A stretch of 64,000 nucleotides of DNA from Mauremys mutica (taxonomy: Eukaryota; Chordata; Testudines; Geoemydidae), in NCBI RefSeq assembly GCF_020497125.1, contig NC_059084.1, positions 32,146,203-32,210,202 on the forward strand, written 5' to 3'. A program made the position numbers and the translations under genes. Of the stretch, positions 33,101 to 45,100 are shown piece by piece (within the stretch, counting starts at the first letter, position 1; each line of letters starts with the position of its first letter). The notes below the pieces were generated by a model that worked only from the letters and a program-made list of their open reading frames with translations, ran no database searches and was not told where the DNA came from.

Positions 33101-36100
33101 GAGAAATCAGTTCACCCCCCACTTCTGGGGTGGACCACTGCCATTGGTTGAAGGACCATAGGAGAACTACACAAGAGTCTCAGCCGGTAAGGTGGATAGA
33201 AAACTGGCTAGATGGTCGGGCTCAACGGGTAGTGATCAATGGTTCCATGTCTAGTTGGCAGCCGGTATCAAGTGGAGTGCCCCAAGGGTCGGTGCTGGGA
33301 CCGGTTTTATTCAATATCTTCATTAACGATCTGGAGGATGGTGTGGACTGCACCCTTAGCAAGTTTGCAGATGACACTAAACTGGGAGGAGTGGTTGATA
33401 CGCTGGAGGGTAGGGATAGGATACAGAGGGACCTAGACAAATTAGAGGATTGGGCCAAAAGAAATATGATGAGGTTCAACAAGGACAAGTGCAGAGTCCT
33501 GCACTTAGGACGGAAGAATCCCATGCACTGTTACAGACTAGGGATCGAATGGCTGGGCAGCAGTTCTGTGGAAAAGGACCTAGGGGTTACGGTGGACGAA
33601 AAGCTGGATATGAGTCAACAGTGTGCCCTTGTTGCCAAGAAGGCTAATGGCATTTTGGGTTGTATAAGTAGGGGCATTTCCAGCAGATCGAGGGATGTGA
33701 TCATTCCCCTCTATTCAGCACTGGTGAGGCCTCATTTGGAGTACTGTGTCCAGTTTTGGGCCCCACACTACAAGAAGGATGTGGATAAATTGGAGAGAGT
33801 CCAGCGGAGGGCAACAAAAATGATTAGGGGGCTGGAGCACATGACTTATGAGGAGAGGCTGAGGGAACTGGGATTGTTTAGTCTGCAGAAGAGAAGAATG
33901 AGGGGGGATTTGATAGCTGCTTTCAACTACCTGAAAGGGGGTTCCAAAGAGGATGGCTCTAGACTGTTCTCAGTGGTAGAAGATGACAGAACAAGGAGTA
34001 ATGGTCTCAAGTTGCAGAGGGGGAGGTTTAGGTTGGACATTAGGAAAAACTTTTTCACTAGTAGGGTGGTGAAGAACTGGAATGGGTTACCTAGGGAGGT
34101 AGTGGAATCTCCTTCCTTAGAGGTTTTTAAGGTCAGGCTTGACAAAGCCCTGGCTGGGATGATTTAGTTGGGTTTGGTCCTGCTTTGAACAGGGGGTTGG
34201 ACTAGATGACCTCCTGAGGTCCCTTCCAACCCTGAGATTCTATGAATTCTCCTGAGGGAATTCTGTGCCAAAAAAATAAATTTCTGTGCACAATATTTTA
34301 AAATTCTGCAAACTTTATTTGTCAATAAATAAATGTGGAGGCTGCAGCCTGGCAGTGAGGAGCACAGGCCACTGGCTGCACAGAGGTGGGAGATCATCCT
34401 GCACCTTTCCCCACTCTTTCTTCCCCAGGACAGGGACTCGGTGGTGAGGTTGTATCTGACCCTGACACAGCGCAAGGGCCAGGGCCTGCCCCAGAAATAC
34501 CCCAGGGCCCTGCCTCTCCGTGCCAGATGCACCAGGTGTGGGACAAGCAGGCTCTGCCTGACAGGATCCAAGCATGGAGGGGCTTAGTGTGGGGAGATCC
34601 AGGTGTGGGGTGAGAGGGTTCTGTATGGGGCAATTTTGGTGTGCGTGGCTCGGTGGGGGGTCTGTGGGGGGGGAGATCTGGATGCACAGGGGCTCATTGA
34701 GTGGTTCCAGATGCAGGGGCAATGTGGGAGACTCTGCAGGAGTGTGCAGGTGAAGGTGGTTGTGGTCAGCAGGGGTATCTGAGTGAGGGTGGAATGGGGC
34801 TTGGCGGGGAGGTCTGGGTACTGGGGGAGTGGGGCTTGATGGGGTGGGGTCCAGGTGCAGCTATGTTGTGGCTCAGTGGAATGAAGGTTGAGGTGCAGGG
34901 GCTTGTTGGGGTGCTCCAGGTGTAGAGGGGTGAGACTCATCGGGGTGGGGGTTTCAGTGCAGGGGTGGAGGTCCAGATGCAAGGGGGAAGGGATTGGCAG
35001 GGGTCTGGATGCAGAGAGTGAGGGTTTGAGGGGCTTGGTGAGAGGTTCTGGGTGCAGGTGGGTGAGGCTTGGCAGGAGGGGTCTGAGCAGCTCCCAATAT
35101 TGTTACCCCTCCCCCTGTGGCTGAGGAGCGATGGGGGCAGTAAGTTGGGGGAGGGGTGCAGAGCTTCCTGCAGCCCTGGGAAGTTTCTGGGGTAGGTCTG
35201 TCCTGAGCCCAGATGCCCCTTGCAGGGGAAGAGGAAGTCCCATCCTCCCCAGCTGAGCCCAGTGCAGGGTAGGAGCCACTGGCCAGGGCATCCCCAGCCT
35301 CCTTCCCACCATGGTGATTTACCTTTCCACTGGCTGCTCCAAGTGCCTGAAACTTCATGTCTATGCTGCTGGGGAGGGGCGCATGACCACTCTTGTGGCT
35401 TCTCTTTTGTTAGAAAGTAATTTTTCTTCAGGGAAGCAAAGAAATCTGCGGGGGACATGAATTCTGCGTGCATGCAGGACACAGAATTCCCCCAGAAGGA
35501 AAGTGAAGTATGCAGACAGTTGGGAGGTGTGTGCCTTTGTGTTGGTTCTGGAAAACAGAATAGAACTGTCACCACTGGTCTGAACACTGGCAGCTTGTCT
35601 GTGAGCAGAGGGTTGTTCCATAAACTCCCAGTGGTTGAGCTGTAGGCTAGCTGTGCCTGGCTGAAATGCCCAACCATTTGTTGCACTTTTCACAGAATTC
35701 CGTTCCCTCTCATGGAGTCCCAGAGCCCGGGCTACAGCCTGATCCCAGTTGTCTACACTGCAGTTTTACAGCCCTGTAGCCCAAGCCCCGTGAGCCAGTG
35801 TCAGGTGATACAGGCTAGCTGAGGTGTTTCATTGCAGTGTAGACTCACCCTCAGACTCCTGGTCCGGCAGGCATGACTCAGGAAGAGGGGGTTTGTTCCC
35901 TGCTTAAGATTCTGTGATGGTTATTTTGCTCACTGTGCTCTCTCCTTGTCTAAGACCAGCAGTGACACCCCCTCAATACCTCCCTTCAGCCAGTGGACAG
36001 GGCGTCAGTCAGGGTTGTCCACAACAGACTAACCATGGAAGGTTCACTCTAGGAATTCAACATAAAGAAATCAAAATCGAAAGCAAAAGCTGTTAAATAT

Positions 36101-39100
36101 TAACCTTGTTACTCCAGCTCCTCTGGAAGTCTGGGAAAACGTAGCCCAGTGGTTATGTCAAAGCATAGCTTAATCTGGCCTCCCCAGCAGTCTTGGGGGA
36201 GGGGAGGGGAGGGGGGATTCTTTCTCTGGCCCCATGTGGTGGGGAAGAATGATTCGTGCCTGGGAAGCCTGAGGGAGCTAGGGCTGGATTCACAAAGAGG
36301 ATTTCAGTGCCTAACAGCCTCTTTAGGTACCTGGTCAGCTGCTGCCTCGCCCTTTAGGCACCTCAAATCGCTGAGATGGCTGCACTTCCACCGGTGACAT
36401 GTGCACAGTCTGATACTGCCCCATAGCTAACTTGTGTCCTAGCTCATGTCTGAGCCCAGGTGGGATTCCATTGCCTGTCTGCCTGCTGGGCTGATCTGGT
36501 GGGTGTGCTCAGAGTGTGGCCTTGCACAAGACACAGCTGAGGGTGGCTATGTGTCTCAGTGTATCCAACAGCCCACCGGTTTGGCCACCCACTTGGGGTG
36601 TGGGAGACCTGGGCTTGAGCCCTTACTGTGCCCCATTTGGGGCGTGCTGTGTTGGTTCCAGGATATCAGAGAGATAAAGGCGAGGGGAAGGTGACACAAA
36701 ATCTACTGGGCCAACTCCTGTTGGTGAGACAGACAAGTTTTTGAACTACACTGAGTTCTTCCTTGGGGTGTGGAGCAGCACTTGCGCTGACTCTCCTGTG
36801 GCTGAGTCCCCTGATGACTCTAGCCCTGAGGGTATGTCAGCCGTGGGCTAGTGCACTGCACCCAGCGGTGTGACTGTCGTGGCTGCTCAGGCTTTCCAGC
36901 CCACCTGAGCTTGGGGTCGGGTGGTTTGAATTCAGGGGGTCAGCCTGAGCCTGTGCCAGAGCCGCAATGCCCTGCTAGCCCGGCTGCTGTGTCCCCCGGC
37001 AGACGCGCCCTAGAGACTAGCGCTACTTGCAAGCGGAAGCAAGGGGGACATTGTCTCCCCGTGCTGTCTGAGGGGTGTTGCTGTCTCACTGGGCCATTGG
37101 AGGGGTGTGAAGGAACGCGTCCTCCTCCCTGCAGGTTTGCAGCACGGTAATTAACGCTGACACGGTTACTCTTGGAGGGAAGCAACCGCTGACTTTGATA
37201 AACACAGGGTTTCTAGTACCCAAGGGCCAGATTTTCATAGGTAGTTAGGCCTCATAGGTTCTGTCTACACTGCGATAAGGCGCCTGCAGCTGACCCTGTT
37301 GGCTGCCTTCGGCTCTTGGGGCTTGGGCTGCAGGGCTGGTTAATTGTGAGGGATGGCTGGGGGGGGAGGAGATGGGGAGTGAGGGGTGACTGGGGGGCGG
37401 GCATGGGAAGTGAGGGCTGACCAGGGGAGGGAATAGGGAGCGAGGGATGACTGGGGGGAGGGGATGGGGAGCGAGGGGTGGCTGTGGGGGAGGGGATGGG
37501 GAGCGAGGGGTGGCTGCAGGGGAGGGGATAGGGAGCACGGGGTGTCAGGCAGAGGGGAAGGGGAGTGAGGGATGACTGGGGGGAAGGGATGGGAAGTGAG
37601 GGGTGGTGTGCAGGGGAGGGGATGGGGAGCGAGGGGTGGTGTGTGGGGGAGGGGATGGGAAGCGAGGGGTGCTGGGGGGAGGTGATGGAGAGAGAGGGGT
37701 GGTTTGCGGGGGAGGGGATGGGGAGTGAGGGATGATTGGGGGAGGGGATGGGGAGCGAGGGATGACTGGGGGAAGGGATGGAGAGCGAGGGGTGGTGTGC
37801 GGGGAAGAGGATGGGGAACGAGGGATGACTGGGGGAGGGGATGGGGAGCGAGGGGTGGTGTGTGGGGGAGGGGATGGGGAGCGAGGGATGACTGGGGGAG
37901 GGGATGGGGAGCGAGGGGTGGTGTGCGGGGGAGGGGATGGGGAGCGAGGGATGACTGGGGGAAGGGATGGAGAGCGAGGGGTGGTGTGCGGGGAAGAGGA
38001 TGGGGAACGAGGGATGACTGGGGGAGGGGATGGGGAGTGAGGGGTGGTGTGTGGGGGAGGGGATGGGGAGTGAGGGATGATTGGGGGAGGGGATGGGGAG
38101 CGAGGGATGACTGGGGAAGGGATGGAGAGTGAGGGGTGGTGTGCGGGGAAGAGGATGGGGAACGAGGGATGACTGGGGAAGGGGATGGGGAGTGAGGGGT
38201 GGTGTGTGGGGGAGGGGATGGGGAGCGAGGGATGACTGGGGGAGGGGATGGGGAGCGAGGGGTGGTGTGCGGGGGAGGGGATGGGGAGCGAGGGATGACT
38301 GGGGCAAGGGGATGGGAAGTGAGGGGTGGTGTGGGGGGAGGGGATGGGGAGTGGGGGATGACTGGGTCGAGGGGATGGGAAGTGAGGGGTGATGTGCGGG
38401 AGAGGGGTTGGGGAGCGAGGGGTGTCGGGGGGAGGCGATGGGAAGGAGGGGTGTCTGAGAGGAGGAGTGGAGGAGGGTCGTGGGTAGGAGAGGCTCTCTC
38501 AGTCACACCATGGAAACAGCAGGTGAGGTCCATGGATGTTACAGGCCGCACAGCTGCCTTTGGCAGGGGCAGCCCAAGGTCAGGTTCTCCCTTTCTTGGG
38601 GGTTGTTTCACATGCACCTGCCCAGTGCCCGGAGGGCTGGGATCACAGAGGCGGCTCTGGCCCCCGGTGCTCCACCCTCTCCTCACCCAGGTCTCTGTGC
38701 TGCGAGGGGTGCCTGGAGGTGGGGCGCCGGCTCTGCCCACACACCTTTAGTAGGGATGAGCCCGGCGAGCCTTTTCAGTCTGTGGCAGGGTGACCAGATA
38801 GCAAGTGTGAACAATCGGGACAGAGGGTGTGGGGGGGTAATAGGAGCCTATATAAGAAAAAGTCCCGAATATCAGGACTGTCCCTATAAAATCAGGACAT
38901 CTGGTCACCCTAGTCTGTGGTTGGGAGCAGCCTCGCTGAGTGCATGAGTTGGCCTGTTCGTGGTGAGAGCGACTCTCCATTTCCCTGGGTCTGCGGGAGG
39001 CTGAGGCTCCCAGGCGAGAGCACCCCAAATGTGGCTGTCAGGTGTGGGGAGTGGTGCAACGCAGCCTCCTGCCTGGGCTGGGGAGTCCAGCTGGCCCCAG

Positions 39101-42100
39101 AGCGTCAGAGGATGGCAGGAAACCTGCTGCTTTAGAAGCTGCGCGGTGCCCTGGGGGCCCACAGAGGGAAGCAGGGCGCACAGGGCAGCCGGCCCCAGGC
39201 TGGGGAACAGGCTGCCGTGCCCTGTCTGTGTGAGCTGCTCTCTCATGCCCAGCACAGTGCTCCTCTGTGGCACTCAGCGGGAAAGCCCCCAGGGGCCTGG
39301 GCCACGTTCTCAGTACAGCTAGAGTCCCTTAGCAGGGCTTCCTGGCGGCTCCTGTTTGTACTGAACATTACTTCCCTCCCGCCTCTCCAGTGTTTGTTAT
39401 CAAGAAACTGAAATTGCAGAAGGGAGCAATGCTAAATATAGACAGGAGCGGCCAGAAAGCCCTGCCCAGGGCTGAGTCCCAGAAGTGTCACTGCTGGGAC
39501 CTGGGGCACGTTCGGGGTGAGGGTGACCGACAAGAGGAAGTGGGGAAATGGATGCACACCCTGTTTTAGGGTGTGAAAGGGGGGGTTCAGCCAAAGGGGG
39601 GATTCTGCTTGTTTTTACATTGGGAATTCAGATCTCACCCCTGGTAGACTCCAGGGCTGACTCAGCGCTGGAAGGCTTATGAAATCAGAGACACTAAGCA
39701 AGCACAGCTAAGCACTGGAGAGGGAGGGAGCTTTAGGCTTAATATTGAAACACTTTGAACTGAATTTGGTTTTGTTATTACCTGTTTAATTCAAGTGCCT
39801 GAATAAACAGTGTGAAGGAAAGCTCTGTTCAACACTCAGCACCCAGCCCTTTCCAATAAGGCTAAAGAAGTCCCAGTTCACTTCCCTGCATCCTCCAACT
39901 AGACCTCCAGCAAAACCATGGGAACAGGAGACTTGAGACCTAATCAGGAAGAATGTCCCTTGCCCAGAATAATCAGGCTCCCTCCTCTGCCCCCCTGGCC
40001 CATGCCTAGCGTTGCAGGGCCCTGGGGCAGTGCTGGGGGCCAGGTGCCCTGGCTCGCCTCCTTTTCTGCTCTTGGCTGCTGGATGGAGTTGGGCTTATTT
40101 TGCAATTTATATTTTAGCAATATTGTTAATTTTATTTTGTAGCCCTGCCCCCCACTAGCTGTCCTTTGACAGGCCTCACGCCCAGTGGAAGGGCGAGGAG
40201 GGGAAGACAATGGGTGTCCCAGCTCTCACATGGAACACATGGAGTCTCCATGTCCTAGGGCTTGGCTAGATGAGGCAAACAGCTCGAGTCCCAGGAGCAT
40301 CTCAGGTGCCCACTACTGAAAGGCTCTGCCCCAAAGAAAATCTTGTGGGGTGTATGTTCTCACTCACCCAGGGGTTTATTATAGAATCTCTCACTAGAGT
40401 ATGAGTGTTAGGAGGAGAATAACTGTAAGCCCTATGGAATGGGGACAAATTGAGAATTAGTGGGGAATCCTCTGTGGCCATGAGGTGCTGCAGAAGCTCT
40501 GAAAATTCACTGTATGTTTGTGTTTGTTTATAGCTCTTTCGCTGGCCACATTATGGGAAGCTCATTATGGAAGAGATGCTGCTAGTTAAAGTTTACAACT
40601 GCAGTAAAGTTTTCAGTAACAGGTAGGTTCTTGTAAGCATAAGGATAAACTGGATGACCTGGGTAACTAGAGGCTGGTTCACCTGACATTGAGCCTGGGC
40701 AAAATCATGCAAAACCTGAGATGGGATCCAATCAGGAAAGATGGAAAGGATGAGAACATAACGCCAGTGAGTGCGTGTATGTTTAAGGGAACATGGGTCT
40801 TGTCAAACAAACTTGATTTTTTTTTTATGAGATTGCCGGTTTGGTTGAGAGAGGCACCCTAGCGATGTCATATACCTCGACTTCTGTCAGGTGCTGGTCT
40901 TAGTACCGCAGAACGATCTGATTAAAAACTTAACATGGTACAAAATCAGTGTAGCACATACTGAATGGATTAATAATTGACTAACTGATAGATCTTAAAA
41001 TGCAATTGTAAATAGAGAATCATCTACCGGAGGAGTTTCTAGAGGGGTCTTGTTCTTGGCCCAATGCTATTGACTATCTTTATGATCAGGAAGAAAATAT
41101 AAAACCATTGCTGGTAAAATTGGCAGATGACACAAATACTGGCAGAGTGGTATGTAATAATGGGGGCAGATCGGTTATATGGACTGATCTGGATTGCTTG
41201 GTAACCGGGGCTCATTCAGACAACATGCAGTTTATAAATCAGCCAAATATAAGATCATACATCTAGGAGCAAAGAATATAGGTCATGCTTACAGGATGGG
41301 GGACTATCTGGAAAGCAGTGACTCTGAAAAGGACTTAAGGACAAGGTGGATAATTAACAGAACATGAGTCCCCATGAGATGCTGTAACTAAAAGGGCAAA
41401 TGCGATCCTTGACTGTATAAGATGGAGAATATTGAGTAGGATCAGGGCGGTGGTAATGACCTCTATCTACGACATTTTTGGCGAGACCATTACTGGATAC
41501 TGCACACAGTTCTGCTGTTCAAAAATAATGTTGACACATTGGAAAGGGCTCAGAAAAGAGCTACAAGAATAACCCGAGGCCTGGAAAATCTGCCTTACAG
41601 TGAGAGACTTAGGAGAGAAGGTTAAGAGATGGTGTGATCATAATCTCTAAGTATCTGCAAAGAGAGAAGAGTTCTGATATCAGGGGGCTCTTTAATCTAG
41701 AAGAAAAAGGCAAAACAAGATTCAGTGGCTGGAAGCTGAAGCTAGATAAATTCAGGCTAGAAATGAGGCACAAGTGTTCACCAGCAAGGGTAATTAGCCA
41801 CTGGAACAGCCGACCAAGTATGTGATGGATTCTCCGTCACCTTCAGATTGGAGGGTTTTTTAATAAAATCTGCTCTAGCTCAACCACAAGGCATTAGGCT
41901 GCTGCAGGAGCCTCTGGGGGAAGTTCTCAGGTCTGTGCTGTGCCAGAGGTCAGACTAGATCATGGAGGTCCCATCTGGCCTTAACAGCTACAGTTCCTCA
42001 TTTTGTAATGTTTGGTTCTGAGATAACGACAACATCCCTGTAATGTCTTTACCTTATCTCTTTTCACCCCATCTGCTTGTGAGCAGATATAACACACAGT

Positions 42101-45100
42101 GTCTTTGTTCACACATATTAGTATAAGATATAAGATTATCAAAAGTCAAACCCAAAATTCTATCTCAGGCTAACAAACAGGCCTATATACTAACAGACCT
42201 GCAGGAAATACTTTGGCAATATTATATACACAGCCATGTTATGAGTTATCAGGGTGGAGACTGTGCCGTGAGCTACCTTCTCTGCTCTGATAACTAGCTG
42301 AGACTGAAACCATAACGGAATATTCCCTCTCTGACTGTTGTTTTGTTGTAGACTGCTTGGTACCTTAGTCATCAGCCTTCAGCACCTAGTGACATCTGGA
42401 CGCCTGACCCTCAGAGAGGCCCTCGTTGACAAGAACCACAGCATCACTGGGGTAAGGCATGTGGCTACTATAGCATTGTAGATGGAAAGCACCAAAGGAG
42501 AGAGCACCAGTACACCAGAAGGGCCCCAGTTGCACAGTTAGCAAATGTCTGACTTGTTAAAGTTTCTCCTGCTCTCCCATGCTCTGATTTCCTCATATCA
42601 GAAAATATCCAGCAACTCTGTGTACCTTGGTTAAGGCCTCATCCTATCAGAGATCAAGAACAGTTTAGACAAGATGTTATTGGGAATGAGGTAGTGAGAA
42701 GACCTGCAGAATGCTGGGCTTGATATGGCCTTGTGGAGTCTTTCCAAGCCTATTGACTAGGACATTTTTCTGTGTGAATATGCACCAAATAACAGTTGTA
42801 ATGACACGTTCCTGGAGGCTACTCTACCGTGCTGTCCTTTATGATCTGAACTGAGGTAATCCCAGGCATTTCCTGTTGCTCTTACTGACATGTGGCCTTT
42901 TTTTGAGGCTCATTAGTTTTCACATTGACAATCTATCATATTAGTTGATACTAAATAGGCCCGAGTGTGTGTGAATCCTTGAATTTACTTAAAGCTGAAC
43001 CATAGCCCAGGGTTATGAGGTCTTACTTGACAGCCTGGCCAAGCAGGTCAGAGGACTGGGATCTGAGTTAAGGAGAGAGAGGCAGAGCTGTGTGGAGATG
43101 GGGATGTCACTGAATCCAAGGCCAGAGGCCAGCCCCTCAGCAGATGTAAGGCAACACCAGTTTATGCCAGCTGAGGACTGGCTGTTCGTTTTTAAAAATA
43201 GAAATGGGTACAGAATTTTAATAGAAAATGATTTTGATTGAAAGAAATAGAAAAGTGGGAATTCTGCTCATTTTCATTCTGGGTCTGACTGAGACAGACC
43301 ATGTGTTCTGGGAGCCAGGGGGCCTCAAAGGAACTAGATGGAAGGTGAATTAGAAACAGGAGCAATTACAAAGCAAACACAGAGAGGATTTCTTAATGTG
43401 TCAGTTTCGAGCTGGGAGCTCTGCCAGGGGTGGGGCTTAGTGTTAGCTAAGGTATTCTTTAGCGACTGGGAGGCTGGAATGTGGGCAGCCTAATCAGAGA
43501 AATGGCTGGGGAGAAGCTGGGAGGTATCACTAATGCGTTGGAGTGTGGGAGCAAATATAGAATGATAAGGCGGCAGCAGAGACAGGCACTGAGAAGACAG
43601 GCATCCAGAATGGTTCTCTGGGGACTAAGTAGCCTGCTAAGGCTTATGGGGATCGGTGTTGGCTTCTACAGCTCCAGGGTGGGCTGAGCCCCCAGCAAGC
43701 CTCAGGCTCAGGGGTGTGGTGGTGACCCCCCACTGAGCCTCCATACTACATGGAATATCAGGTTCCCAGCAGCCTTTAGGAATCCTGGACTAAGCTCACC
43801 ACTGTGGAAAATGTTAACACAATTTGTAATTTTGCATTTGTTAGCTATGTTTTGGGGCTGGTCCTGGATCTGAGGGAGGGGACCCAGAGAAGGACCCCAG
43901 TGGTTGGATCTCTCTCCTCCTTCCTGCTTTTTTGTTACAAATGATAAAATAAAGAAGTTACACTGCTGGAACTGCATTTAACACGGTGTTATGGAGCCAT
44001 TATCCATGAACCCCTTGTACAATTCACTTCTAGCTTATCAGGGAGATTCTACCCCAGTCCCAGGGCTAACGTAACAATTTGGAGGCCGATATGACTTTTT
44101 GGGTCAATTGTGGTTGCATTGTGGAGTAAAATAGCACTTAGACTGGACACCCAAATGTGGAACACCAGCTGCCACTCCACAACACACAGTGCTGCAGAGG
44201 AGCAGGATTTCCCCCACTGAAGTTAAACGCTACGTTAACCCCACATGTCTTGAGATTAGCTCATTTAATTTTTCATTCAATCCTGACTGGCAGGTCCCCT
44301 CAGCCGGTGCTAAACAGTTATTCTGGACTTGGGAAAGGCCTATTGCATAAAGGTGGGAAATCTCTCCTTGCACTTGCTGTATGGCAACCCAGATTGTCAT
44401 GATTTAGGGAAAAATACCTGCTGAAATGGACTGCGAGATGATACTGAGCCCCGGGCAAGTGAACAGCTACTGTAGTGATGTTCTCCTCAAAACAGAACAG
44501 CCACAACCTGATCGCCTCTAGGCAGAGCGACCTGGAGCGTGCTCCCCTTGTTTGTTCACATAGTACATCACAGTGGTATTGTTGGTGAATATGTGAACCG
44601 CGGAGTCTCTCATATGGTCCTGAGAAGTGCAGAATGCTTTGTAGATGGCCTGAAGCTCCAGCACGTTGATATGGAATGAGACCGTCCTGAGCCATATTTG
44701 AAGGGGGCGAAAGCACAAGCTTGCAAACTGGACCACCTGCGTGCAAGTGGACATGTAGCCCAAGAGCCTCCGACACGTCCAAACTGTCGTGGCAGGCTGA
44801 GACTACAGACTGAGGCAAAGCTGGTGAATGGCATGCGGCCCATCAGAGTAAGCTGATCGCAGGCTGCGAGACATTTTGCGGACGTTGACTGTCCTCAGGC
44901 ACAGCCCACCGCAGCTCCCAGTGGCCGCGGTTCGCTGTTCCCAGCCAATGGGAGCTGCGGGGGACCATACCTGAGCCATCAGCTTACCCTGATGGGCCGC
45001 CCGTGGGCCACAAGTTTCCTACCACTGTGGTACTGGGAGGAACAATGACTGGAACAGTGCTCTGGACCAAGGAGTCAAAATGGACGCTTGGAGGGCACCA

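Noticed and set aside
32983..34167. A 394-codon open frame as a host gene.
   Set aside because: The C-terminal 327 codons are a CR1 reverse transcriptase, and the N-terminal part is flanking intron that is open by chance.
36150..36690. A tRNA-like SINE near GTAGCCCAGTGGTTATG and a GGCTTGAGCCC-like B box.
   Set aside because: The boxes are widely spaced and degraded, and no tail or duplication could be found.
37340..38740. A 466-codon open frame on the minus strand, rich in Pro, Ser and His.
   Set aside because: It is produced by a 63-bp tandem repeat whose length is a multiple of three. There is no start context, splice signal or family match.
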